From Bacillota bacterium (lineage in GTDB: Bacteria > Bacillota > Clostridia > Christensenellales > CAG-138), in contig JAEWCL010000014.1 in assembly GCA_023390655.1 (NCBI GenBank), positions 62,001 through 126,000 on the forward strand: a stretch of 64,000 nucleotides of DNA, written 5' to 3'. Below are positions 17,303-25,866 of this stretch, in pieces. Every line of letters starts with the position of its first letter. Within the stretch, counting starts at the first letter, position 1. Below the pieces are notes generated by a model. It searched no databases and was not told where the DNA came from. It saw only the letters and a program-made list of their open reading frames with translations. The translations under genes and the position numbers were made by a program.

Positions 17303-18499
17303 ATGGTGAATAAAACTGAGAATACTACAAAAAACAGTCTAAATGAGCGATTGGTAAGCATAATTATTCTCTCCTATAATAATTATAGGTTTATTTTTGA
17401 TGCAATTGATTCTGTATTGATTCAAAGTTATTCTAACATTGAACTGATTATAAGCGATGATGCTTCTAATGATTTTGATAGAGATAGTATAATCGACCAT
17501 ATAGAAGCCAATCGAGCGACTAATTTAAAGCATTATACTATAACGCAAAATGAAATAAATTTGGGCACCGTTAAAAACATGAATATTGCGCTTAGATTGG
17601 CGCAAGGTGAATATATAATACCTTTTGCAGCTGATGATAAAATATACCATAAAGATGTTATTCGTAAAATTGTCGATGCTTTTAAAAAACTATCTGAAAA
17701 CGATTATTTACTAACAACGCAAGTTGGTATGTTCGATATTACGTTAACTCACTGTTTTGGTTTGTTTTTACAACCGTATTATTCCAATCTCTTAAATGTT
17801 GGCACTGCTCGACAAGTTTATGAACAACTTGCCTCCAGCATATTTATACCAAGCTGCGGTACATGTTATAAATCCAGATTCTTTGAAAAGTATGGATATT
17901 TTGATGAAAGTTATTTTTTAGTTGAAGATTGGTCACGGTATTTACAGCTTACGCGGAACGGTATATCAATACGCTACTTTGACTTTATATCATTTATGCA
18001 TCGGGACGGAGGAGTGAGCCATGGAAATAAAGCTAATGATAAAAAAATTCATCAGCTATTTTATAATGATTTAGTTCGCATATGTGAAAAAGAGATACTT
18101 CCTTTTCTAGATACTTTTACGGAAGATAGGAGATTAGAGGCAGAAAAGACATATGAAGGATTTAAACAAAGATATATGACTGCCGCAAAAGCATCAAGCC
18201 CATCAAATGTTATGGTAAAATCAATTGCGAAATTGTTTCTAGATTTGTCCCAAGATAGCCTAAGTGTTATATGGATCGGTCTGTTGTTGTTAATTTTTGA
18301 CGGAGTTAATGGCACATTTTTTAATATGAGAATTAACTTTATAGATTATATTGGTGCAACAATATGCATAATAGGCTTACTATTAGCTTTGTTGAAATTT
18401 TTATATAATGCATTTTATACGGTACGCATATGGTTGCGTCATTTTAAGTTCCAGAATATAAGCTCATTCTTGGAGCACTTATTTATTAGTGGTATTTAG
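17303..18499 (+). CDS. Membrane-associated glycosyltransferase family 2 protein (member 2)
   Basis: A 398-residue GT2 enzyme: VSIIILSYNNYRFIFDAIDS, LIISDDASNDFD, the metal-site region PFAADDKIYHKD and FLVEDWSRYLQLT. Two hydrophobic segments near residues 315-375 probably anchor it to the membrane. It is paralogous to the next gene and to the one at 11845. GGAGGA stands right before ATG 17303; GTG 17306 is an equally spaced alternative. It is strongly AT-rich. Confidence 0.82.
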   Translation: MVNKTENTTKNSLNERLVSIIILSYNNYRFIFDAIDSVLIQSYSNIELIISDDASNDFDRDSIIDHIEANRATNLKHYTITQNEINLGTVKNMNIALRLAQGEYIIPFAADDKIYHKDVIRKIVDAFKKLSENDYLLTTQVGMFDITLTHCFGLFLQPYYSNLLNVGTARQVYEQLASSIFIPSCGTCYKSRFFEKYGYFDESYFLVEDWSRYLQLTRNGISIRYFDFISFMHRDGGVSHGNKANDKKIHQLFYNDLVRICEKEILPFLDTFTEDRRLEAEKTYEGFKQRYMTAAKASSPSNVMVKSIAKLFLDLSQDSLSVIWIGLLLLIFDGVNGTFFNMRINFIDYIGATICIIGLLLALLKFLYNAFYTVRIWLRHFKFQNISSFLEHLFISGI

Positions 18500-18512
18500 G
18501 GTGGAGTTGAAT

Positions 18513-19664
18513 ATGAAGAAACCATTATTCACAGTAGGTATTATTGCATTTAAGCAATATCGCTATATTTATGAATGCATAGATTCTATTTTGATGCAGG
18601 AATATCCTAATATCGAAATAGTTATTTGTAATGACTGCTCTGACGATTTCGATTGTGAGTCAGTGAAAAAATATATTGAAGAAAAAAAATCATCAAATAT
18701 TAAATCAGTAATTGTTATTAATAACAAAGAACATTTAGATACTGTAAAAAATGCAAATAAAGTGTTTTCTCTAGCAAAAGGCGAATTTGTAAAATTACAT
18801 GCTGCAGATGATCTGCTATATGATGAAAAATCATTATCGGCATTTTGCGAAGTATTTACGCGGGATAATGCAAATATTGTTGTGGGTCGTTGCAAAGCAT
18901 ATGACAAATTTGGCTCATATCAGCGACAATATCCGAGCCAAGAACATTTTAATAAAATTATTAGTGCTACACCAAGGGAGTTATTTAATGCTTTGGCATT
19001 TACAAATATCATACATTCTCCCGGCGTTTGCTTACGAAGAAGTTTTTATGAAGTGTTGGGGGGCTTTGACGAAAAATATAGCATAATTGAAGATTGGCCT
19101 ATGTGGCTTAAAATATGTCGATTAGGATATAAGATCCATCATACGAATCATATCGTAGTGCGATATCGATTGGGAGGTATCTCTAATTCTACTGATAATA
19201 CACCGCAGATTAAAAAATTCCGCCAGCGATGCTGGAGCGAGTATTTTGATATATATAAAAATGAGCTTTTATATTTTAAGCGTTTATTAGGATTCAAAAC
19301 CGTTATTAAACTACGATTGGCAATTTTCGTTTTGAAGATATTTTATGATAGAGATTTTGAATATGATTCATTTAGTATTTCCAGAAAAATCTCGTTTAAT
19401 ATTCGACGCCTATTGTTGGCTTTTTATATGAGTCTGCGGAATTCCCTGATTGAATGGAAGAATAAAATAACCATTAAGGTAATTGTGAGAGAGATGGCCA
19501 TAGGGTTGGGCTTTATACTGGTTACTTCTATATATGGGAATTGGATAGGAAACGTAACTCTGATACTTGGGCTTATTTACATATTGAATAGCGCATTTAA
19601 GTGCATTTGTTTTTTGCTAAATATCGGCAAGAAAATATTGTATATATTAGGCGACAAGATATAA
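18513..19664 (+). CDS. Membrane-associated glycosyltransferase family 2 protein (member 3)
   Basis: A 383-residue GT2 enzyme: FTVGIIAFKQYRYIYECIDS, IVICNDCSDDFD, KLHAADDLLYDEKS and IIEDWPMWLKICRLG. Two C-terminal hydrophobic segments match those of its upstream neighbour. The ATG at 18513 follows GGTGGAG; the open frame to the GTG at 18489 overlaps the previous stop. Tandem duplication with divergence is the simplest origin for this pair. Confidence 0.82.
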   Translation: MKKPLFTVGIIAFKQYRYIYECIDSILMQEYPNIEIVICNDCSDDFDCESVKKYIEEKKSSNIKSVIVINNKEHLDTVKNANKVFSLAKGEFVKLHAADDLLYDEKSLSAFCEVFTRDNANIVVGRCKAYDKFGSYQRQYPSQEHFNKIISATPRELFNALAFTNIIHSPGVCLRRSFYEVLGGFDEKYSIIEDWPMWLKICRLGYKIHHTNHIVVRYRLGGISNSTDNTPQIKKFRQRCWSEYFDIYKNELLYFKRLLGFKTVIKLRLAIFVLKIFYDRDFEYDSFSISRKISFNIRRLLLAFYMSLRNSLIEWKNKITIKVIVREMAIGLGFILVTSIYGNWIGNVTLILGLIYILNSAFKCICFLLNIGKKILYILGDKI

Positions 19665-19690
19665 ATAATTTACAAGATGAGGTATATTTG

Positions 19691-20752
19691 ATGACTAAGT
19701 TGGTAATTGGTGGAGCAGGTGGTGCGCCGAGCGAAAATGTGATCAAATCGCTTAAGGAAGGCATGGATGCAGAAATTATTGGTATTGGTAGTGAGATAAC
19801 AGATTTAATGTTGTCATATGCTGAACGTAAGTATTTGGTCCCATATGCTGTGAAGAAGGGATATAAAGAAAGATTATTTCAAATAATCAAAGAGGAGGGG
19901 CCGGAGCTACTTCACTTTCAAAATGATATCGAAATTCGTGAAATATCCAGGATGCGTGACGACATTCTAGCAACCGGTACAAAATTATTCATGCCTTCAA
20001 AGCAAACGGTCGAAATTTGCGTTGATAAAGCTAAATCGGCAGAGATATGGGAAAAAGAAGGTGTTAAAATTCCTAAAACCATGTTAATAAGTGAAGAAGA
20101 AGATTTGAAAAGGGCTTTTTCCCAGCTTGCCAATAGAGATGGGGCAATTTGGTTAAGGGCAACAGAAGGCGGTGGGGGTAAGGGCGCATTGCCGATTGAT
20201 AATTATGACTTTGCCAAGCATTGGATTGATCGATATAGAGGATGGGGTGCTTTTACAGCTGCCCAATTGCTTACACCGCAAACAGTGACATGGCTTTCCT
20301 TATGGCATGAAGGTGAATTAGTAGTTGCACAAACTCGTTTAAGAAGGTCCTGGAATTTTGGAAATAGGACCTTGTCTGGTGTTACGGGTATCACGGGAGT
20401 AGGTGAAACATTTTCGGATCCCACTGTTAATAAAGTCGCGTTAGATGCAATTCATTCTATTGATAAACGGCCGCATGGAATCTTTGGTGTTGATATGGCT
20501 TACGATTTTGAAGGGTATCCAAATCCGACTGAAATTAATATTTCCCGTTTTTTTACAACTGTTTACTTTTTTACAAAAGCAGGGTTGAATATGCCTGCTG
20601 TGTATGCAAATATAGCTCTTGGCAAAGAAATAACGACGTTTGATAAAAAGATTAATCCGCTACCTGACGGGCTTCTTTGGATTCGGGGGATGGATCGTGA
20701 ACCAATATTAACAACGGAAGCGGAAATGAAACAAACTATAAGAGTAGGTTAG
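19691..20752 (+). CDS. ATP-grasp domain protein
   Basis: A 353-residue ATP-grasp protein resembling the carbamoyl-phosphate-synthase-like group. It starts KLVIGGAGGAPSENVIKSL, has DKAKSAEIWEKEGVKIPKT before the ATP lid, LRATEGGGGKGALPI as the glycine-rich loop, and metal-site residues in FGVDMAYD and PTEINISRFF. ATP-grasp enzymes activate a carboxylate through acyl-phosphate and couple it to an amine or thiol. Here it may add an amino acid or other acyl group to a sugar (inference). It forms a unit with the following epimerase and HAD genes. Confidence 0.78.
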   Translation: MTKLVIGGAGGAPSENVIKSLKEGMDAEIIGIGSEITDLMLSYAERKYLVPYAVKKGYKERLFQIIKEEGPELLHFQNDIEIREISRMRDDILATGTKLFMPSKQTVEICVDKAKSAEIWEKEGVKIPKTMLISEEEDLKRAFSQLANRDGAIWLRATEGGGGKGALPIDNYDFAKHWIDRYRGWGAFTAAQLLTPQTVTWLSLWHEGELVVAQTRLRRSWNFGNRTLSGVTGITGVGETFSDPTVNKVALDAIHSIDKRPHGIFGVDMAYDFEGYPNPTEINISRFFTTVYFFTKAGLNMPAVYANIALGKEITTFDKKINPLPDGLLWIRGMDREPILTTEAEMKQTIRVG

Positions 20753-20764
20753 GGTAATGCTAGC

Positions 20765-21661
20765 ATGATTATTTTACTTACGGGAGCAAGCGGGTTTATT
20801 GGTCAAGCTTTAGTAAATGAAATTTTAAAGACTGGATCCCATGAGCTGGTTTTGCTTACTACGAAACAGTTTCAGGGAATAAAAAGCATACCCCATGGTG
20901 ACTATTCATTTACAAAACAAGATTTTTATAATAATGGAGTTGCTCACATTGATGTAGTTATACATCTAGGTGCTTTTATCCCTAAATCTGCCAAAGAAGC
21001 AAATGATATTAACAGAACTACGTCAAATATTCAGAACACTTTATGGCTGTTGAATAATTTGCCATCAATGCCTTCCCGGGTAATCTTTATAAGTTCTACT
21101 GATGTATACGGCAAAGGATGCGGAGAAAAAATGAATGAGGAGACTCCGTTACGGCCTGATACTCTTTACGGATGGTCAAAGGTATATTGTGAAATCCTGA
21201 TAAAAACTTGGTGTCTTGAAAATGGTGTTGATCACCAGATTTTGAGACTTGGACATATTTATGGGCCTGGTGAAGAGGCTTATAGTAAGCTGATTCCAGT
21301 TACTATAAGGCGGGTCTTGCGAGGAGAGAACCCGAGACTCTTTACAATAGGAGAGGAGAAAAGATCATTTCTATATATTGATGACTGTGTAAGGCTTATT
21401 AATCGAGCCTTGGATCTGACAAAGGGGCAAGATCCAATTAATATAGTATCTTCGCAAATTTTTTCTATTCGAGATATAGTTGGAGATATTATCAAATTAG
21501 GCGGACGTGATATCCAGATGGATGTAGTAGAGAATGTATCTTCGGGTCAAGATTTAATTTTTGAGAACAATAAAATGCAACAATATTTGGGTGTGGAGAT
21601 AACTTCTTTTCAAGACGGTATCAGGAATGAATATTTACATTTTCTAAATAAGGAATCTTAA
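20765..21661 (+). CDS. NAD-dependent epimerase/dehydratase family protein
   Basis: A 298-residue extended SDR: LLTGASGFIGQALVNEIL, VIHLGAFIPKS, STDVYGKG and the YGWSKVYCE Tyr-Lys pair, then RLGHIYGPGEEAY. It acts on a nucleotide sugar, as an epimerase, dehydratase or 4-reductase. It lacks features that would decide between these. Two bases separate it from the HAD gene. Confidence 0.82.
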   Translation: MIILLTGASGFIGQALVNEILKTGSHELVLLTTKQFQGIKSIPHGDYSFTKQDFYNNGVAHIDVVIHLGAFIPKSAKEANDINRTTSNIQNTLWLLNNLPSMPSRVIFISSTDVYGKGCGEKMNEETPLRPDTLYGWSKVYCEILIKTWCLENGVDHQILRLGHIYGPGEEAYSKLIPVTIRRVLRGENPRLFTIGEEKRSFLYIDDCVRLINRALDLTKGQDPINIVSSQIFSIRDIVGDIIKLGGRDIQMDVVENVSSGQDLIFENNKMQQYLGVEITSFQDGIRNEYLHFLNKES

Positions 21662-21662
21662 A

Positions 21663-22280
21663 ATGAACAGTGATAATATTATATTTATTGATTTGGATGG
21701 ACCTATACTAGAAGGGAAAGAAAGACACTATGGGTGCTATAAAGATATCATTCAACAAGGCGGTGGTACTCCAATACCGTTAGATCAGTATTGGGAATTG
21801 AAACGTAATATGGTGAAACGTGACAGAATATTGGAACTATCCGGATATCAATTGAGCTATAACGAGTTTTTTGATGCTTGGATTGCTAAAATTGAGCAGC
21901 GAACTTATTTAGCATTAGATAAATTAAAGCCAGGTGCATTACAAACCCTTACCAAATGGGCGGACGATTATAAATTGGTATTGGTTACACTTAGACAGTC
22001 AAGAGAGGAATTAATATATCAACTAAATGTACTGGGCATAGTTCACTTGTTCGATGAAATATTATGTTGCGATTATCGGATGAAGAATTCAAAGTATCAT
22101 GCAATAAAACATAAAGAATATCAAAGAGGATTATTTATTGGCGATTCGGAAGAGGACATGTGTACAGCAAGTTTATTAAAAATTCCTTTTTATGCGATTG
22201 TTACAGGACTACGAGATCCTAAATATTTGCATGCTGATAGATATTATAATGAAATTCAAGAAATCGACATACCTTTTTAG
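21663..22280 (+). CDS. HAD-superfamily hydrolase
   Basis: A 205-residue HAD phosphatase. Motif I reads FIDLDGPILEG, motif II is LVTLRQS, and motif IV is GLFIGDSEEDM. A small helical cap lies between motifs I and II. The closest resemblance is to phosphatases of nucleotide-sugar pathways, which remove a phosphate from a sugar. The context with an ATP-grasp protein and an epimerase suggests a step in making or activating an unusual side group. Confidence 0.75.
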   Translation: MNSDNIIFIDLDGPILEGKERHYGCYKDIIQQGGGTPIPLDQYWELKRNMVKRDRILELSGYQLSYNEFFDAWIAKIEQRTYLALDKLKPGALQTLTKWADDYKLVLVTLRQSREELIYQLNVLGIVHLFDEILCCDYRMKNSKYHAIKHKEYQRGLFIGDSEEDMCTASLLKIPFYAIVTGLRDPKYLHADRYYNEIQEIDIPF

Positions 22281-22294
22281 GAAGATTAAGCATC

Positions 22295-22720
22295 ATGCTA
22301 AATATTAAAATAATTAAATTTAAAGATATTTATAATCAATTGGGACATTTGACGCCAATAGAGTCTGAGTGTGATATCCCGTTCTCAATTTGTCGTATAT
22401 ATTATATTACTCATGTTCCGAACGACACAATACGGGGCTTTCATGCACATAGGAAGTTGGAGCAGGTCCTAATCTGTCCAAATGGAAGTGTAAAGATTCG
22501 AGTAAAGACTCCTTTTGAAGAACAAGTCATAGAATTAAACGACCCTGCATTAGGTCTATATATAGGGCCTATGATTTGGCGAGAAATGTTTGATTTTTCA
22601 GATGGAGCAGTGCTTTTGGTTCTTGCCTCAGAACATTATAATGAGAACGATTATCTACGAGATTATGCCAATTACAAGAATGAGGCTTTAAATTACTTTA
22701 ATCACAAAAATGATAGGTAG
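22295..22720 (+). CDS. FdtA/QdtA-type dTDP-4-keto-6-deoxyhexose 3,4-ketoisomerase
   Basis: A 141-residue cupin of the WxcM/FdtA family, which shifts the keto group of dTDP-4-keto-6-deoxyglucose from C4 to C3. The family motif RGFHAHRKLEQ with its catalytic histidines lies near residue 47, followed by LICPNGSVKIRV and GLYIGPMIWREM. With RmlA, RmlB and the next aminotransferase it defines a route to dTDP-3-amino-3,6-dideoxyhexose. Whether the product is the galacto (Fuc3N) or gluco (Qui3N) form cannot be settled here. Confidence 0.9.
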   Translation: MLNIKIIKFKDIYNQLGHLTPIESECDIPFSICRIYYITHVPNDTIRGFHAHRKLEQVLICPNGSVKIRVKTPFEEQVIELNDPALGLYIGPMIWREMFDFSDGAVLLVLASEHYNENDYLRDYANYKNEALNYFNHKNDR

Positions 22721-22770
22721 ACATAGACAGATAGTAATAATAAATTGTCAATGGGGGTAAGGTGCATTTT

Positions 22771-23865
22771 ATGAATATTCCTTTTTCAACCTTTCAATAT
22801 ATGCATGAGGATATTAAGTTGGATATGAGGTCCGCATTTGAGCGCGTCTATGAAAAGGGCTGGTTTATTCAAGGTGAAGAATATAAAGCATTCGAGCAGG
22901 AATTTGCTGCATATTGTGGGACAAGCGACTGTATTGGTGTTGGAAACGGCATGGATGCAATCTATCTTATCCTGCGTGGGTTGGAAATCGGTGCGGGTGA
23001 TGAGGTGATCATTCCATCGCATACCTTTATCGCAACGGTATTGGCGGTAAAATATGCGGGAGCCACTCCTGTGTTTTGTGAAGTGGATGAATCAAACTTC
23101 CTTACTAATCCGGATCTAATCGAGGAGCGCATTACTAAAAAGACAAAAGCGGTCATTGCGGTACATTTATATGGGCAGACTGCGGATATGGATGTGATCA
23201 ATGCTATTGCGAGGAAGCATGGTCTATATGTTATAGAAGATGCCGCCCAAGCGCATGGTGCTACTTATCACGGGAAAAGGGCCGGTTCGTTAGGTGATGC
23301 CGCAGCTTTTAGTTTTTATCCGGGGAAGAATTTAGGCGCCTTAGGCGACGGTGGTGCCGTTACCACATCAAATCTCCAACTCGGGGCAAAGATTCATGCG
23401 CTATGCTGCTATGGCTCATCAGAAAAATATGTGCATAATTTTGCTGGTATGAATTCACGCCTTGATGAAATGCAGGCTGCGTTTCTCAGGATAAAACTGC
23501 GCCAGCTAGAAAGCTGGACTATAGAACGACGGAAAATCGCACAGATTTATTTGGATAGAATTCACAACCCCAAAATAACTTTGCCTATCGTTATGAACAT
23601 GAATAACCATGTTTGGCATTTGTTTGTGATATGCTCTGAGGAACGGGATAAATTGCAGCAATATCTAAAACAACATGGGATTGGAACCGTAATACATTAT
23701 CCTATTCCTATGCATCTCCAGGGCGCATTGGCCGATCTAAACTGCAAATTGGGTGATTTTCCAATCGCTGAAAAATTGGCGAAAACGGTATTAAGTTTGC
23801 CGTTATATATCGGTATGCAAGAGGACGAAATAGATTATGTTATTAATAGGATGAATGCTTTTTAA
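22771..23865 (+). CDS. dTDP-3-keto-6-deoxyhexose aminotransferase, DegT family (FdtB-like)
   Basis: A 364-residue DegT/DnrJ/EryC1 PLP enzyme. [13 protein letters not shown] opens the protein, with [36 protein letters not shown], and the PLP lysine in [17 protein letters not shown] near residue 185. It transfers an amino group to C3 of the keto sugar from the FdtA-like step. The ATG at 22771 follows GGGGGTAAGG; a GTG at 22762 is in the site. No FdtC-type N-acetyltransferase is in the window, so the final acyl group may come from elsewhere. Confidence 0.92.
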   Translation: MNIPFSTFQYMHEDIKLDMRSAFERVYEKGWFIQGEEYKAFEQEFAAYCGTSDCIGVGNGMDAIYLILRGLEIGAGDEVIIPSHTFIATVLAVKYAGATPVFCEVDESNFLTNPDLIEERITKKTKAVIAVHLYGQTADMDVINAIARKHGLYVIEDAAQAHGATYHGKRAGSLGDAAAFSFYPGKNLGALGDGGAVTTSNLQLGAKIHALCCYGSSEKYVHNFAGMNSRLDEMQAAFLRIKLRQLESWTIERRKIAQIYLDRIHNPKITLPIVMNMNNHVWHLFVICSEERDKLQQYLKQHGIGTVIHYPIPMHLQGALADLNCKLGDFPIAEKLAKTVLSLPLYIGMQEDEIDYVINRMNAF

Positions 23866-23936
23866 AAACCTTCGTGCTATTTATTATTAAGCATTGGGCT
23901 CGATGAATTTTGTTGCCTTTAACGTTATTACCCACA

Positions 23937-23964
23937 AACAGGCTTGCCATTCGGCAAGCCTGTT
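23937..23964. terminator. Bidirectional terminator between convergent operons
   Basis: A perfect 12-bp stem (AACAGGCTTGCC with its complement) and loop ATTC. It separates the glycan cluster on + from the catabolic operon on -. The T-tracts are weak on both sides. Confidence 0.7.
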
Positions 23965-24022
23965 GTGTTGCACCCCCGGTGCAAGGACAGAGAGGAAAGA
24001 ACAGTTAGAAGAAAGCTTTTGA

Positions 24023-24847
24023 TTACCCAACAAATGTTTCTGGATCCGGTCCAAACCGAACACCTGTATCGAGCCCATCGATACGCGCCATGTCCTCTGC
24101 GCTCAGCACAAAATCAAATACTTCGGTGTTTTCCTTCATGCGCGCCGGCTTTGTGGATTTCGGGATGGCGACGACGGCATGCTGCAGGTGCCAGCGCAGC
24201 ATGATCTGCTGCACGCTTTTGCCGTAGGCATTGGCGATGGACACAAGCGTCTCATCATCCGTGCGGTTGCCCTGGGCAAGCGGGCCCCAGGCTTCCGGGA
24301 GAATGGCATGTTCTTTTAAGTAGGCGCGAAGCTCGGCCTGGTTGAAAAACGGATGCAGCTCCACCTGGTTGACCATGGGGACGATGGCGCATTCCTGCTG
24401 CAGCGTTTCCAGATGGCTGATGTTGAAGTTGCTCACGCCGATGGCGCGCACACGTCCGTCCTGGTAGAGCTTTTCCAAAGCCCTCCAGGTTTCCACACAC
24501 AGGCCCTTCTGCGGTACCGGCCAATGGATGAGGTACAGATCGAGATAGGAGAGGCCCATGTTGTGTAGGCTCTTTTCAAACGCGGCGAGCGTAGAGGCAT
24601 AGCCCTGGTCGGTATTCCAGACCTTCGTGGTGATAAAGAGCTCCTCACGCGGCACGCCGCAGGTTTTGATGCCTTCGCCGGTGCCCGGCTCGTTGCCGTA
24701 CACCATGGCGGTGTCGATGCTGCGGTAGCCTGCGGCCACGGCATCCCGCACGCAGCGGGCAGTCTCTTCATTGCCGATTTTGAATACGCCGTATCCAAGC
24801 TGCGGCATCACAACGCCGTTGTGGAGCGTTACGTTCGGCCATTGCAT
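24023..24847 (-). CDS. Aldo/keto reductase
   Basis: A 274-residue AKR of the 2,5-diketogluconate-reductase-like group, reducing aldehydes or ketoses with NADPH. The catalytic Asp and Tyr are in YRSIDTAMVYGNE, the Lys in FITTKVW and the His in YLIHWP. VAIPKSTKPARMKEN near residue 235 holds the cofactor phosphate site. An AAGGAGG site precedes the ATG. Last gene of the LacI-controlled operon. Confidence 0.9.
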   Translation of the reverse strand: MQWPNVTLHNGVVMPQLGYGVFKIGNEETARCVRDAVAAGYRSIDTAMVYGNEPGTGEGIKTCGVPREELFITTKVWNTDQGYASTLAAFEKSLHNMGLSYLDLYLIHWPVPQKGLCVETWRALEKLYQDGRVRAIGVSNFNISHLETLQQECAIVPMVNQVELHPFFNQAELRAYLKEHAILPEAWGPLAQGNRTDDETLVSIANAYGKSVQQIMLRWHLQHAVVAIPKSTKPARMKENTEVFDFVLSAEDMARIDGLDTGVRFGPDPETFVG

Positions 24848-24860
24848 TATATTGTCCTCC

Positions 24861-25850
24861 TTATGGTTCGGGGTAGAGCAGGGAGAGGGTGGCGGGCATT
24901 TCGTGGGCGGTATTCACCTTATCCGGCCCCGTTACAAGATCAAAGCAGGAGATCACCAGCATTCCGTTCCAGAAGCAGGGCTCGCCGGGTTCGTCGAGCT
25001 CGCCGTTGAAGCCGTCCGTATCCTCGCTTTGCGCGATGCGGGTGACTTTGCCGCCTTTATCGATCTTGGCGACGGCGTTTGCGGAAAAGTCGGCCACATA
25101 GATGTTGCCGTTTGCGTCCGTCGTCATGCCGTCGGTCGTCTGCAGCTGTGCGGGGTCCTTTGCCCATACGGCGTTTTCCTTGACGCTGCCATCCGTATGG
25201 AATGTGATTTTGTGCACCGCGCCATCCCCGAAATTGCCAACATAGAGGGTGCCGTCTGCGTCCATTTCAATGCCGTCCGCGCCATACTGGCAATCCGGAT
25301 TGTGGGTCAGGAAGGTCGTGAGGATGTTGGGGTCATCCAAAGTGTTCTCAACCCGGATGCCCTCGTCGTCCAGATGGAAGCGGTAGACGCAGCTTACGAG
25401 CTTGCCGCTGGGGTCTTTTACCCTGGGCATCAGGCTCTGGGTGACGTAGAGATAGTCTCCCTGGATACGGATGCCGTTGGGATGCTCCATGTTGTAGGCG
25501 ACGACGGTGGTCTTAATGACCTGATCATCTTTGATGCGCAGCCGCAGCATGCGCCCCCTTTCAAGCAGATCTTCTTTGCCGGACCAGCCCTGGTTGTCGC
25601 ACACATAGAGGTCGCCGTCGGGGCCAAAGGCGATGCCCATGGGCCGCGCGCAGCCGGTTTCCGGGTGCACGGGGACGTCTACCCATTTTGTGATGGTCCG
25701 ATCCTTTGTAATCTTCAACAGACAGCCGGGCATGGAAGTATCCGCATAGTTCGGGCAGGCGAGGATGAGGTTCCCCTCCGGGTTGATCGCCATGCCGTCA
25801 GGCGTGGAAACATACTCCGGTAACAGGGAAAATAGCTGTGGTGTCTGCAT
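24861..25850 (-). CDS. SMP-30/gluconolactonase-like beta-propeller protein
   Basis: A 329-residue beta-propeller of the SMP-30/LRE family, with repeated NGNIYVADF, DGTLYVGNFG and DGDLYVCDNQGW blades carrying metal-site Asn and Asp. The family hydrolyses sugar lactones. In this operon it would open a lactone made by one of the dehydrogenases. No signal peptide is visible, so it is cytoplasmic. GGAGGGAC precedes the ATG. Confidence 0.82.
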   Translation of the reverse strand: MQTPQLFSLLPEYVSTPDGMAINPEGNLILACPNYADTSMPGCLLKITKDRTITKWVDVPVHPETGCARPMGIAFGPDGDLYVCDNQGWSGKEDLLERGRMLRLRIKDDQVIKTTVVAYNMEHPNGIRIQGDYLYVTQSLMPRVKDPSGKLVSCVYRFHLDDEGIRVENTLDDPNILTTFLTHNPDCQYGADGIEMDADGTLYVGNFGDGAVHKITFHTDGSVKENAVWAKDPAQLQTTDGMTTDANGNIYVADFSANAVAKIDKGGKVTRIAQSEDTDGFNGELDEPGEPCFWNGMLVISCFDLVTGPDKVNTAHEMPATLSLLYPEP

Positions 25851-25866
25851 AAGTCCCTCCTACTGC

